A stretch of DNA of 64,000 nt from Pseudomonas putida. Its GTDB lineage: Bacteria > Pseudomonadota > Gammaproteobacteria > Pseudomonadales > Pseudomonadaceae. Position 1 is the stretch's first letter; each line of letters starts with the position of its first letter. The notes beneath the pieces were generated by a model. The model made no database searches and was not told the DNA's origin. It saw only the letters and a program-made list of their open reading frames with translations. Shown here in pieces: positions 51,429-62,181 of the stretch. The DNA lies in NCBI RefSeq assembly GCF_003228315.1, contig NZ_CP029693.1, positions 3,771,501 to 3,835,500 of the forward strand, written 5' to 3'. Both the position numbers and the translations under genes were made by a program.

Positions 51429-52777
51429 TGACTACTCATGCGAGCACCTCGAAAAACCAGGCCGAGTCGTTCAAGGCCCTGGTCAACGGCCTGCGCGAGG
51501 CACTGCGCGAACCGGAACAGTTCACCCTCGGCTACGCCGCCGAATCCTCGGCCTTTGTGCGCTTCAACCACGCCAAGGTGCGCCAGGCCGGGCAGGTGCA
51601 ACAAGCAAGCATCGTTCTGAAACTGATCAACGAAGGTCGCCACGCCGACCTCGACATCACCCTGTCCGGCGATCCGCAGGTGGATCAACAGCGCCTGGCC
51701 GAAGGCCTGCAACAGCTGCGCGACACCCTGCCACTGCTGCCACGGGACCCCTACCTGCTGCTCAATCACAACGGCTGGCAAAGCAGCATTGTGCAGGAGC
51801 ATCCGCTACCGGATACCGAGCACGTGGTGGGCGAAATCAGCCGTGCCGCCGAGGGTCTGGATCTGGTCGGTTTCTACGCCGCCGGTCCCATCAGCCGTGG
51901 TTTCGCCAGTTCCTGCGGGGCGTTCGGCTGGCATCAGGCCAACAGCTTCAACTTCGACTTCAGCCTGTTCCACGACAATGGCCAGGCGGTGAAAGCCAGC
52001 TACGCCGGGCACGACTGGAACAGTGAGGCGTTCGCCAGGCGCTTCGAGCAGGCGCGCGAGCAGCTGGAGTTCCTCGGACGACCGCTGCGTACCCTGGCGC
52101 CGGGTCAGTACCGCGCTTACCTGGCGCCAGCGGCGCTGGAAGAAATCATGGGCATGCTGTGCTGGGGTGGTTTTTCGGCGCAGTCGATTGCCAGCAAAAG
52201 CAGCCCGTTGCAGAAGCTGTATGGCGGCGATCAACGCTTCAGTCCGCAGGTCTCGCTGGATGAAAAAGTCAGTGGTTCATTGAGCCCGGCGTTCTCCGAC
52301 GAAGGCTATCCGCGCAGCGACCTCAAGCTGATTGTCGAAGGCCAGGCCGGTGCACAACTGGTCGGCTCGCGCAGCGCCGCCGAGTATGGCCTGACGGCCA
52401 ACGGTGCCGGTGCCGGCGAGTCGCCCAGCGCCCTGAACATGCAGGGCGGAACCCTGGCCGAAGCCGACATCCTCAAGCAACTGGGCACGGGCCTGTACAT
52501 CAGCAACCTGTGGTACCTGAACTTCTCGGACCAACCGGCGGCACGCCTGACCGGCATGACCCGCTTCGCGACCTTCTGGGTCGAGAACGGCGAGATCCAG
52601 GCCCCGGTCAACACCATGCGCTTCGATGACAGTGCCTTCAGCCTGCTCGGTTCGCAGCTCGAGGCGCTGACGCAGGAGCGGGAGATGTTGCTCTCGGCCA
52701 GTACCTATAGTCAGCGGGCGACGGCTTCGGCGTTGTTGCCGGGGGCGTTGGTCCGCCGACTCACGTTGACCCTTTAA
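51428..52777 (+). CDS. TldE/PmbA-like partner subunit
   Basis: A 449-residue member of the same family without an HExxxH motif, as expected for the non-catalytic TldE subunit. Its C-terminal part, 'DILKQLGTGLYISNLWYLNFSDQPAARLTGMTRFATFWVENGEIQAPVNTMRFDDSAFSLLGSQLEALT', matches the family. Together with the upstream gene it would cleave unfolded peptides; in other systems such pairs mature RiPPs. No precursor-peptide gene was found next to it. Confidence 0.83.
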   Translation: MTTHASTSKNQAESFKALVNGLREALREPEQFTLGYAAESSAFVRFNHAKVRQAGQVQQASIVLKLINEGRHADLDITLSGDPQVDQQRLAEGLQQLRDTLPLLPRDPYLLLNHNGWQSSIVQEHPLPDTEHVVGEISRAAEGLDLVGFYAAGPISRGFASSCGAFGWHQANSFNFDFSLFHDNGQAVKASYAGHDWNSEAFARRFEQAREQLEFLGRPLRTLAPGQYRAYLAPAALEEIMGMLCWGGFSAQSIASKSSPLQKLYGGDQRFSPQVSLDEKVSGSLSPAFSDEGYPRSDLKLIVEGQAGAQLVGSRSAAEYGLTANGAGAGESPSALNMQGGTLAEADILKQLGTGLYISNLWYLNFSDQPAARLTGMTRFATFWVENGEIQAPVNTMRFDDSAFSLLGSQLEALTQEREMLLSASTYSQRATASALLPGALVRRLTLTL

Positions 52778-52780
52778 AAG

Positions 52781-52871
52781 CATCGCGGGCAAGCCTTGCT
52801 CCCACAGGATTGGGAGTTGCCACAGATTTTCGCTCGACGCCAAACCTGTGGGAGCAAGGCTTGCCCGCGAT
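52781..52871. repeat. REP pair, type 2
   Basis: Inverted doublet between the TldE-like gene and the mdtD-like gene. Confidence 0.88.
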
Positions 52872-52914
52872 GAAATCACCACGGACGCCCTGATTAACAC
52901 TGACAAGAGGTCCC

Positions 52915-54342
52915 ATGCCCAACCGCCCGCCTCTCGACGCTGTCACCGCCCGCTGGGTGCCGTGGGTCGTCGCCATCGCGTTCTTCATGCAGTCCCTCGA
53001 CGGGACCATCCTCAACACCGCCCTGCCGGCCATGGCCGCGGACCTGGCGGAAGACCCGCTGCGCATGCAGGGCGTGATCATCGCCTACATGCTCACCGTC
53101 GCCTTGCTGATCCCGGCCTCGGGCTGGATCGCCGATCGATTCGGCACCAAGAAAATCTTTTTCAGCGCCATCCTGCTGTTCAGCATTGGCTCATTGCTTT
53201 GCGCGATGTCGGGCAGTTTGACCCAACTGATTGGCGCTCGAATCATTCAGGGCCTGGGCGGTGCGCTGATGCTGCCGGTCGGGCGGCTGGTGGTGCTGCG
53301 GGCCTACCCCCGCTCGGAGCTGGTGCGGATCATGGGCTTCATCACCATCCCCGGCCTGCTCGGCCCGCTGATCGGCCCGACCATGGGCGGCTGGATGGTG
53401 CAGTACCTGACCTGGCACTGGATCTTCCTGATCAACCTGCCGGTGGGCGTGGTCGGTTGCTACGCCGTGTGGAAATTCATTCCCGACCTGCGCGGTTCGG
53501 AACGCACGAAATTCGACAGTCTCGGCTTTGTGCTGTTCGGCGCGGCGATGATCCTGATCACCATCGCCATGGAAGGCCTGGGCGAACTGCACCTGCCGCA
53601 TCTGCGGGTGATGCTGTTGCTGTTCGGCGGCATGGCCTGTCTGGCGGCTTATTGGCTGCGCGCCGGGCACATCGAGAACCCCTTGTTCGCACCGTCGCTG
53701 TTCAGGACCCGGACCTTCGCCGTGGGTATTCTCGGCAACCTGTTCGCCCGGCTCGGCAGCGGCGCCCTGCCGTTCCTCGTGCCATTGCTGCTGCAAGTGG
53801 CGCTGGGTTATTCGCCGTCACAGGCGGGGATGAGCATGCTGCCGCTGGCGGCGGCGGCGATGATCGCCAAGTGGGTGGCGCGCCCGCTGATTGAACGTCT
53901 GGGCTACCGCATCGTGCTGACCGGCAACACCCTGGCGCTGGGCATCATGCTGGCGGCCATGGGCCTGGTCAGCGAGCAGACGCCGTACTGGTTGCTGCTG
54001 TGCCTGCTGGCGATTCTCGGGGCGATCAACTCCCTGCAGTTCACCGCGATGAATACCGTGACCCTGATCGACCTCGACGACGCCAGCGCCAGCAGCGGCA
54101 ACAGCCTGCTGTCGGTGGTGGCGCAGTTGTCGTTGAGCCTGGGGGTGGCGTGCGCCGGTGCATTGCTTGGGGGCTTTACCGCCGAAATTGGCAATGACGG
54201 CGTGGACACGGTTTTGGGGGCGTTCCAGCTGACCTTTGTGACCGTCGGGATCATGGCGATGCTGGCGGCGACGATCTTTTCCCAGCTGTCGAAGAATGAC
54301 GGACGGCGAGTCGAACGTCCGGAAGAACACATCGAACCTTAG
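52915..54342 (+). CDS. mdtD: MFS drug-efflux protein, DHA2 family (MdtD-like)
   Basis: A 475-residue proton-driven transporter with 14 predicted helices. DHA2 features are 'MQSLDGTILNTALPAMAADL' at the first helix, 'GWIADRFGTKKIF' (motif A) and 'GARIIQGLGGALMLPVGRLVVLRAYPRSE' (motif B). The closest named family is the MdtD-type multidrug transporter. The start has an AAGAGG site. No regulator or outer-membrane partner is nearby. The drug spectrum is unknown. Confidence 0.85.
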   Translation: MPNRPPLDAVTARWVPWVVAIAFFMQSLDGTILNTALPAMAADLAEDPLRMQGVIIAYMLTVALLIPASGWIADRFGTKKIFFSAILLFSIGSLLCAMSGSLTQLIGARIIQGLGGALMLPVGRLVVLRAYPRSELVRIMGFITIPGLLGPLIGPTMGGWMVQYLTWHWIFLINLPVGVVGCYAVWKFIPDLRGSERTKFDSLGFVLFGAAMILITIAMEGLGELHLPHLRVMLLLFGGMACLAAYWLRAGHIENPLFAPSLFRTRTFAVGILGNLFARLGSGALPFLVPLLLQVALGYSPSQAGMSMLPLAAAAMIAKWVARPLIERLGYRIVLTGNTLALGIMLAAMGLVSEQTPYWLLLCLLAILGAINSLQFTAMNTVTLIDLDDASASSGNSLLSVVAQLSLSLGVACAGALLGGFTAEIGNDGVDTVLGAFQLTFVTVGIMAMLAATIFSQLSKNDGRRVERPEEHIEP

Positions 54343-54482
54343 TTTCCGAACGAGAAGTGCCTGCGCTCGACCATGCTGCGTTGAAAACAGCCTCGAAATG
54401 CTCATTGGCTAAAGCCAACTCCGCTTTCTCGCCTGTTTTCGCCTTGCCTGGTCGTCGCTCGGCGACTTCTCGTCCGGAAACT
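54341..54482. repeat. 142-bp imperfect hairpin between mdtD and dbpA
   Basis: The outer arms AGTTTCCGAACGAGAAGT (54341-54358) and ACTTCTCGTCCGGAAACT (54465-54482) match at 17 of 18 positions. Inside is a second pairing, GAAAACAG with CTGTTTTC, and a tip stem TTGGCT/AGCCAA. It starts at the mdtD stop codon and ends 60 bp before dbpA. It could be a terminator-like, attenuator-like or mobile palindromic element; the function is unknown. Confidence 0.6.
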
Positions 54483-54542
54483 ACGGGCGAATGGCCATCG
54501 GACTGGTACACTGCGCGACATTTTGTTTTGCAGGCCAGTCCC

Positions 54543-55928
<1,386 letters not shown>

Positions 55929-55953
55929 GCGATCTTCTACACAACGAAGATCC

Positions 55954-56045
55954 CCTGTGGGAGCGAGCCTGCTCGCGAATGCAATCTGCCAGTTAGCCCA
56001 TGGTTGACTGACACACCGCTTTCGCGAGCAGGCTCGCTCCCACAG
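55954..56045. repeat. REP pair, type 1
   Basis: Inverted doublet between dbpA and the HI0933-family gene. Confidence 0.88.
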
Positions 56046-56079
56046 TTTGTTTTGTGGTGAACACTGAGAGGACATCGTT

Positions 56080-57258
56080 TTGCGCTCTACCGAAGTCGTG
56101 ATCATTGGCGCTGGCGCCGCAGGGTTGATGTGTGCACTGACCGCCGCCGGCCGTGGGCGCAAGGTGCTGTTGCTCGACCATGCCAACAAGGCCGGCAAGA
56201 AAATCCTGATGTCGGGCGGTGGCCGCTGCAATTTCACCAACATGTACACCGAGCCGGGCAATTTCCTCTCGCAGAACGCGCATTTCTGCAAATCTGCCTT
56301 GGCGCGCTACACCCAGTGGGACTTCATCGGCATGGTGGCCAAGCACGGCGTGCCGTATCACGAGAAAAAACTCGGCCAGCTGTTCTGCGATAACAAATCC
56401 AGCGACATCCTCGAAATGCTCCTGAACGAGTGCGATCAGGTCGGCGTCAGCCTGCACCTGGACACCTCGATCCAGACCATCGAGAAGCTCGAAAAAGGTT
56501 ATCTGCTGGACACCACCCTCGGTCAGGTCACCTGCGAATCCCTGGTGATCGCCACCGGTGGCTTGTCGATTCCGACCCTGGGCGCCACCGGCTTCGGCTA
56601 TCAGGTTGCCAAGCAATTCGGCCATGAATTGCTGCCGACCCGCGCCGGCCTTGTGCCATTCACCATCACCGATCAGCTCAAGGCGCTGTGCAGCGAACTG
56701 TCCGGCACTTCGGTGGATTGCCTGGTGAGCTGCAACGACCAGAGCTTCCGCGAGAACATCCTGTTCACCCATCGTGGCCTCAGCGGCCCGGCGATTTTGC
56801 AGATTTCCTCGTTCTGGGAATCCGGCGACACCGTCGAGATCAACCTGATGCCCGACCACGACGTGCCGACCTGGCTGCAACAGCAGCAGGCCGAACGCCC
56901 CAACAGCGAACTGAAAACCCTGCTCGGTGAGATCTTCACCAAGAAGATGGCCAACCTGCTGGCGGACAACTGGTTCGTGTCCAAACCGATGAAGCAGTAC
57001 ACCCACGGGGAAATCGCCGAGATCGCCGAAAAACTGGCGAGCTGGAAAGTCGTGCCGGCGGGTACCGAAGGCTATCGCACCGCCGAGGTGACGCTGGGTG
57101 GCGTGAACACCAACGAAGTCTCGTCCAAGACCATGGAATCGCTGAAAAGCCCAGGGTTGTACTTCATCGGTGAAGTGCTGGACGTCACCGGGCATCTGGG
57201 CGGGTTCAACTTCCAGTGGGCGTGGGCTTCGGGTTACGCGGCGGCGCAGTACGTCTGA
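56080..57258 (+). CDS. FAD-dependent oxidoreductase, HI0933/YhiN family
   Basis: A 392-residue flavoprotein. The FAD motif 'VVIIGAGAAGLMCALTAAGRGRKVLLLDHANKAGKKILMSGGGRCNFTN' and the C-terminal 'GLYFIGEVLDVTGHLGGFNFQWAWASGYAAAQ' are diagnostic of the HI0933 family. It begins with TTG (56080), supported by a GAGAGGAC ribosome site; no nearer ATG fits. The substrate is unknown in the whole family. Confidence 0.9.
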   Translation: MRSTEVVIIGAGAAGLMCALTAAGRGRKVLLLDHANKAGKKILMSGGGRCNFTNMYTEPGNFLSQNAHFCKSALARYTQWDFIGMVAKHGVPYHEKKLGQLFCDNKSSDILEMLLNECDQVGVSLHLDTSIQTIEKLEKGYLLDTTLGQVTCESLVIATGGLSIPTLGATGFGYQVAKQFGHELLPTRAGLVPFTITDQLKALCSELSGTSVDCLVSCNDQSFRENILFTHRGLSGPAILQISSFWESGDTVEINLMPDHDVPTWLQQQQAERPNSELKTLLGEIFTKKMANLLADNWFVSKPMKQYTHGEIAEIAEKLASWKVVPAGTEGYRTAEVTLGGVNTNEVSSKTMESLKSPGLYFIGEVLDVTGHLGGFNFQWAWASGYAAAQYV

Positions 57259-57270
57259 ACCCCGCCATAC

Positions 57271-57361
57271 CTGTAGGAGCGAGCCTGCTCGCGATGGGGC
57301 CATAACATTCAACAAAGATGTTGACTGACAGGCCGCCATCGCGAGCAGGCTCACTCCTACA
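57271..57361. repeat. REP pair, type 1
   Basis: Inverted doublet between the HI0933-family gene and the yccS-like gene. Confidence 0.88.
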
Positions 57362-57480
57362 GTTGTTATGCGTTGCTCGATAAAGGAACAGATTTTGCTG
57401 CCTGATGTGATCGCCGCCATTGCGTCGGCGTCATTACTGGCTCAATTTAGCGGCATCGCCTCGGAAGGCCCTCGCACTTC

Positions 57481-59667
57481 ATGTCATCGACCACGTTCAG
57501 TCAGTCTCTGCGTCGCCTTTGGGCACTGGATAAATTCAGCTACAGCGTGCGGGTGTTCATCGCCCTGACCGGCACCATGGCGTTGTGTTGGTATCAGGAT
57601 GAAATGGGGCTGCTGATCCCGCTGTTCCTGGGGATTATCGCCAGCGCCCTGGCCGAGACCGACGACAGCTGGCAAGGCCGCCTCAATGCGCTGGCCGTGA
57701 CCCTTGTGTGTTTTGCTGTCGCCGCGCTGTCGGTGGAGCTGCTGTTCCCCTACCCGATCATTTTCATCTTCGCCTTCGCCCTCGCCAGCTTCTGCCTGAC
57801 GATGCTCGGCGCCCTGGGCGAACGCTATGGTGCGATTGCCTCGGCCACGCTGATTCTGTCGGTGTACACCATGATCGGCGTGGACCAGCGCGGTGGCGCG
57901 GTCATCGACGTGTGGCACGAGCCGCTGCTGCTGGTGGCCGGCGCCGCCTGGTACGGGGTGCTTTCGGTGCTGTGGCAGGCGCTGTTTTCCAATCAACCGG
58001 TGCAGCAGAGCCTGGCGCGGTTGTTTCGGGAACTGGGTTTCTACTTGAAGTTGAAGTCGTCGCTGTTCGAGCCGATCCGGCAGATGGACGTTGAAGCGCG
58101 ACGGCTGGAACTGGCCCGACAGAACGGCCGCGTGGTCGCCGCGCTGAACGCCGCCAAGGAAATCATCCTGCACCGGGTCGGCAATGGTCGCCCCGGCTCG
58201 AAAGTCAGCCGCTACCTGAAACTGTACTTCCTCGCCCAGGACATCCACGAGCGCGCCAGCTCCTCGCACTACCCTTACAACGCGCTCGCCGAGGCGTTCT
58301 TCCACAGCGACGTGCTGTTCCGCTGCCAGCGCCTGTTGCGCCAGCAGGGCAAGGCTTGCCGGGCGCTGGCCGAATCGATCCAGATGCGTCAGCCCTTCAC
58401 CTATGACGCCAACTTCGCCGAAGCCCTGGGCGATCTGAACGCCTCCCTCGAACACCTGCGCATCCAGAGCAATCCGGCCTGGCGTGGCCTGCTGCGTTCG
58501 TTGCGGGCGCTGGCGGCCAACCTGTCCACCCTCGACCGCTTGCTCAGTGATGCGAGCAACCCCGACGCCCTGGCCGACGCCACCGACAGCAGCCTGCTCG
58601 ACCGTTCGCCGCGCAACCTCAAGGATGTTTGGGCGCGTCTGCGCACGCAGCTGACGCCCACCTCGCTGCTGTTCCGTCATGCCCTGCGATTGCCCCTGGC
58701 CCTGAGCATCGGCTACGCCATGGTGCATTTGATCCACCCGTCCCAGGGTTACTGGATCATCCTCACCACGCTGTTTGTCTGCCAGCCGAATTACGGCGCC
58801 ACCCGGCGCAAGCTTGGCCAGCGGATCATCGGCACCGCCATCGGCCTGACGCTTGCTTGGGCGTTGTTCGACCTGTTCCCCAACCCGCTGATCCAGTCGT
58901 GTTTCGCGATTGCCGCCGGGGTGGTGTTCTTCACCAACCGCACCACTCGCTACACCCTGGCGACCGCGGCGATCACTCTGATGGTGCTGTTCTGCTTCAA
59001 TCAGGTTGGCGACGGCTACGGGCTGTTCCTGCCACGCTTGCTCGATACCTTGCTTGGCAGCCTGATCGCCGGGCTGATGGTGTTCCTGTTCCTGCCGGAC
59101 TGGCAGGGGCGAAGCCTGAACAAGGTGCTGTCCAACACCCTGACCTGCAACAGCATCTACCTGCGCCAGATCATGCAGCAGTACGCCGCCGGCAAGAGCG
59201 ACGACCTGGCTTATCGCCTGGCCCGACGCAACGCCCACAACGCCGACGCGGCACTGTCGACCACTCTGGCCAACATGCTCATGGAACCGGGGCATTTCCG
59301 TAAGGAAGCGGATGTGGGTTTCCGTTTTCTGGTGCTGTCGCACACCCTGCTCAGTTATTTGTCAGGCCTGGGCGCGCATCGGGAAACCCCGTTGCCGGCG
59401 GACGTGCACGAGCAGTTGATCGAAGGCGCCGGGATGAAACTGGCGGCCAGCATCGACGAAATCGCCCAGGGGCTGGCCAGCAAGTCCGCCATTGCGATTC
59501 AGAGTGACGAGGAAGAAGCGCTGGCCAATGAGCTTGAGCAGATGCCCGATGAGATCGATGAGGGTCAGCGGTTGGTGCAGACGCAATTGGCGCTGATCTG
59601 CCGGCAGTTGGGGCCGTTGCGGACGCTGGCGGCGCATTTGATCAAGGATACGAGCGAAGAGGTGTAG
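57481..59667 (+). CDS. yccS: YccS-like FUSC-family membrane protein
   Basis: A 728-residue inner-membrane protein of the fusaric-acid-resistance (FUSC) family. Two six-helix bundles (about residues 25-155 and 395-540, 'LFRHALRLPLALSIGYAMVHLIHPSQGYWIILTTLFVCQPNYGATRRKLGQRIIGT') flank a soluble domain and are followed by a helical tail. The architecture is that of YccS/YhfK. Transport of aromatic acids is suggested for relatives, but the substrate is not established. It has no periplasmic adaptor gene beside it. Confidence 0.87.
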   Translation: MSSTTFSQSLRRLWALDKFSYSVRVFIALTGTMALCWYQDEMGLLIPLFLGIIASALAETDDSWQGRLNALAVTLVCFAVAALSVELLFPYPIIFIFAFALASFCLTMLGALGERYGAIASATLILSVYTMIGVDQRGGAVIDVWHEPLLLVAGAAWYGVLSVLWQALFSNQPVQQSLARLFRELGFYLKLKSSLFEPIRQMDVEARRLELARQNGRVVAALNAAKEIILHRVGNGRPGSKVSRYLKLYFLAQDIHERASSSHYPYNALAEAFFHSDVLFRCQRLLRQQGKACRALAESIQMRQPFTYDANFAEALGDLNASLEHLRIQSNPAWRGLLRSLRALAANLSTLDRLLSDASNPDALADATDSSLLDRSPRNLKDVWARLRTQLTPTSLLFRHALRLPLALSIGYAMVHLIHPSQGYWIILTTLFVCQPNYGATRRKLGQRIIGTAIGLTLAWALFDLFPNPLIQSCFAIAAGVVFFTNRTTRYTLATAAITLMVLFCFNQVGDGYGLFLPRLLDTLLGSLIAGLMVFLFLPDWQGRSLNKVLSNTLTCNSIYLRQIMQQYAAGKSDDLAYRLARRNAHNADAALSTTLANMLMEPGHFRKEADVGFRFLVLSHTLLSYLSGLGAHRETPLPADVHEQLIEGAGMKLAASIDEIAQGLASKSAIAIQSDEEEALANELEQMPDEIDEGQRLVQTQLALICRQLGPLRTLAAHLIKDTSEEV

Positions 59668-59682
59668 CGCCTGTCAGGGCCT

Positions 59683-59776
59683 CATCGCGAGCAGGCTCGC
59701 TCCCACAGGGGATGGCGGTAGACACAAAACCTGCATTCACCACCGGACACTGTAGGAGCGAGCCTGCTCGCGATAG
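59683..59776. repeat. REP pair, type 1
   Basis: Inverted doublet between the convergent yccS-like gene and the solute-binding protein gene. Confidence 0.88.
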
Positions 59777-59792
59777 GGCCAGCAGCCACACC

Positions 59793-60530
59793 TCACATCC
59801 CATGCTGTTTCAACAACCGCTGATAACTCCCATCCGCCTTCATCCTGGCAATCTCCCGGTCAAACCCGGCGACGATCTGTTCATGTTTCGGATTCTTCAG
59901 GCTGACCAGGATATGCAGGCTGTTCTCGCTCAGCGGCTTGGGCAGAAACTCCACGGCATTGCGCACCTTGGGTGATTCACGGGCCAGGTAATAACGGGCC
60001 ACGTATTCGTCTTCCAGCGTCAGCTTGACCCTGTCGGCGGCGACCATGCGCACGGCCAGCGCGAAGTTGTGGACCGGCACTTTCTGCAATGACTCATCGG
60101 CGTCGAACGCCGGCGAATAGGCGTAACCGCGCACGATTGCCACCGGATAGGTGTGCAGTTGCTGCAGGTTGTTGTATTCGATTGGCGCGTCCTTGCGCTT
60201 GATGAAGCGAATGCGGTTGAGCAGGTATTCGCGGGAGAACTGGCCGAGCCGGGTGCGATCGTCGGTGTACCAGGCGTTGACCAGCACGTCATAGCGACCT
60301 TCACCCAGGCCCAGCAGGGCGCGGGCCCAGGGCACCTGTTCAAAATCACTGGCATAACCGGCTCGTGCCAGCGCCGTACTGACGATGTCCGTGGCCAACC
60401 CACCGTTGACCAGCGTGGCGTCGGTAAAGGGCGGCCAGGCGTCCGCCACCAGGCGCAGTTTTTCCGCTGACGCGTGCGGAATCAGCGACAGCCATCCAAT
60501 CAGAGCCAAGACTCGATGCAAACGCGGCAT
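59793..60530 (-). CDS. Periplasmic solute-binding protein (SBP_bac_3 type)
   Basis: A 245-residue secreted protein: signal peptide 'MPRLHRVLALIGWLSLIPHASAEKL', then 'LVADAWPPFTDATLVNGGLATDIVSTALARAGY' and 'ALLGLGEGRYDVLVNAWYTDDRTR', the amino-acid-type binding fold. No ABC permease or ATPase gene is adjacent, so it is an orphan and may be a sensor or unlinked transport component. Confidence 0.83.
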   Translation of the reverse strand: MPRLHRVLALIGWLSLIPHASAEKLRLVADAWPPFTDATLVNGGLATDIVSTALARAGYASDFEQVPWARALLGLGEGRYDVLVNAWYTDDRTRLGQFSREYLLNRIRFIKRKDAPIEYNNLQQLHTYPVAIVRGYAYSPAFDADESLQKVPVHNFALAVRMVAADRVKLTLEDEYVARYYLARESPKVRNAVEFLPKPLSENSLHILVSLKNPKHEQIVAGFDREIARMKADGSYQRLLKQHGM

Positions 60531-60785
60531 GCTCGAAAATCCTTAGCGGGCGGGCTGCCCGACGTGTTTTCAGCTAAAACGCCAAGCCCCTTACCGGCAC
60601 GCCCAGGCACTAAACATTGGTTCATTGAAGCCACTGCACATCGCCACAATCCAGATTACACAAAGAAGGCAGCGTCGCGCTAAATGAATGATGGCATTTT
60701 GGTCTTTATCACAGATTTCTCCGCCATAAAGACATCCCTCGTTCGGGCGCTTAGTATCAGCGGGACGTTTTCCGGGAATCAGAAC

Positions 60786-61238
60786 ATGACAATTGAATGG
60801 GTCTGCAAGCATCACAGTGATCTGGGCGTACAGCAGCTGTATGCGATTTTGCAGTTGCGTGCCGAGGTGTTCGTCGTCGAGCAGCAATGCGTCTATCAGG
60901 ACATCGATGGCCAGGACCTGGAAGGTGACACCTGTCACTTGATGGCCTGGGACGAGGATCGGCTGGTGGCCTACCTGCGCCTGCTCGATCCCGAGCTACA
61001 GGGCGGCGACGTGGTGATCGGACGGGTCGTGACCTCGCCCGCCAGTCGAGGCCAGGGCCTGGGGCATGAAATGATGGAGCAGGCGCTGAAACAGGCGCAG
61101 AAGCGCTGGCCGGACATGCCGGTCTATCTTTCGGCCCAGTCGCATTTGCAGGGGTACTACGGGCGGTATGGGTTTGTGGTGGCGGGTGAGGAATTTGTCG
61201 AGGATGGGATTCCGCATATAGGCATGCGTCGTTCCTGA
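60786..61238 (+). CDS. elaA: ElaA-like GNAT acetyltransferase
   Basis: A 150-residue acetyltransferase of the ElaA family: 'LQLRAEVFVVEQQCVYQDIDGQDLEGDTCHLMA' at the N-terminus and 'GRVVTSPASRGQGLGHEMMEQALKQAQKRWPDMPVYLSAQSHLQGYYGRYGF' for acetyl-CoA binding. The start at 60786 (MTIEWVC) is preferred over the frame from 60684. Its substrate is unknown. Confidence 0.88.
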   Translation: MTIEWVCKHHSDLGVQQLYAILQLRAEVFVVEQQCVYQDIDGQDLEGDTCHLMAWDEDRLVAYLRLLDPELQGGDVVIGRVVTSPASRGQGLGHEMMEQALKQAQKRWPDMPVYLSAQSHLQGYYGRYGFVVAGEEFVEDGIPHIGMRRS

Positions 61239-61245
61239 GGCCCTC

Positions 61246-61310
61246 TTCGCGAGCAGGCTCGCTCCCACATTGGAATGCATTTCAACTGTGGGAGCGAGCC
61301 TGCTCGCGAA
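61246..61310. repeat. REP pair, type 1
   Basis: Closely spaced inverted doublet between elaA and the HTH gene. Confidence 0.87.
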
Positions 61311-61336
61311 GGCGCCGGATCAAACAACACAAAATT

Positions 61337-61633
61337 TCAGGGGTACTCAAGCACCGCCTTGATCTGCCGCAAATGCCGCTCGATCCACCCGCGATCGATC
61401 GCCCCCCAGTCGCGAATCCGATAGCGCCCGGCATGGTTGCGGGCACCCTCTTCCTGCTCGAACTCGCAGACGATATCCAGATCCGCCAGCGCGGCGATGG
61501 TGTCCTGGGCCGTGCGCCGGGGCATGCCGGTGATTTCGGTCAAGGCCGGGACACTGCTGGCCAGCCCGCTGTCGATCAGGTACGCCACGTACAGGCGACG
61601 GTAGAAGCTGCTTTTGGTCTTGCTGACTTCCAT
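61337..61633 (-). CDS. Winged-helix protein (FaeA/PapI-like)
   Basis: A 98-residue protein with a winged helix at about residues 15-60 ('LIDSGLASSVPALTEITGMPRRTAQDTIAALADLDIVCEF'). It resembles small FaeA/PapI-type regulators found in pseudomonads. Targets are unknown. It lies 13 bp downstream of the YgjP-like gene and may be cotranscribed with it. Confidence 0.75.
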   Translation of the reverse strand: MEVSKTKSSFYRRLYVAYLIDSGLASSVPALTEITGMPRRTAQDTIAALADLDIVCEFEQEEGARNHAGRYRIRDWGAIDRGWIERHLRQIKAVLEYP

Positions 61634-61646
61634 TTAACGCTCCGTT

Positions 61647-62138
61647 TCATTGCATATCCCGCCAGGTCAGGTACACCCGCACATCGAACTCGATCTGGTG
61701 ATAGCCCGGCAGCATGTGTTCGCACAGCTTGTAGAACGCCTTGTTGTGATCGGATTCCTTGAAATGCGCCAACTCGTGAACCACGATCATTTTCAGGAAT
61801 TCGGCGGGCGCTTCCTTGAACAGCGATGCGATGCGAATTTCCTTCTTGGCCTTGAGCTTGCCGCCCTGCACCCGCGAGATCGTGGTGTGCAGGCCAAGGG
61901 CGCGATGGGTCAGGTCCAGGCGGTTGTCGAACAGTACCTTGTCGATGGCCGGGGCGTTGCGCAGGTATTCCTGCTTGAGGTCCAGTGCATAGGTGTACAG
62001 CGCCTTGTCGCTCTGCACCCCATGCTGCTCCGGATAGCGCTTGCTCAGGTAGTCGCCCAGCCGACCTTCGGCGATCAGCTGACGCACCTGATCCTGCAGC
62101 GAGGCAGGATAAGCCTGGAGGTATTTCAACGCGGTCAT
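61647..62138 (-). CDS. YgjP-like metallopeptidase-domain protein
   Basis: A 163-residue protein with the zinc motif HExxH and a downstream His: 'MIVVHELAHFKESDHNKAFYKLCEHMLPGYHQIEFD'. This is the YgjP/DUF45 (SprT-like) arrangement. The start at 62138 (MTALKY) is chosen over 62150 as it matches the family start better. The cellular substrate is unknown. Confidence 0.84.
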   Translation of the reverse strand: MTALKYLQAYPASLQDQVRQLIAEGRLGDYLSKRYPEQHGVQSDKALYTYALDLKQEYLRNAPAIDKVLFDNRLDLTHRALGLHTTISRVQGGKLKAKKEIRIASLFKEAPAEFLKMIVVHELAHFKESDHNKAFYKLCEHMLPGYHQIEFDVRVYLTWRDMQ

Positions 62139-62181
62139 CGCAAGCAACACATAGGACGAAAAGGTCGCCAGTGTAGCGAAT

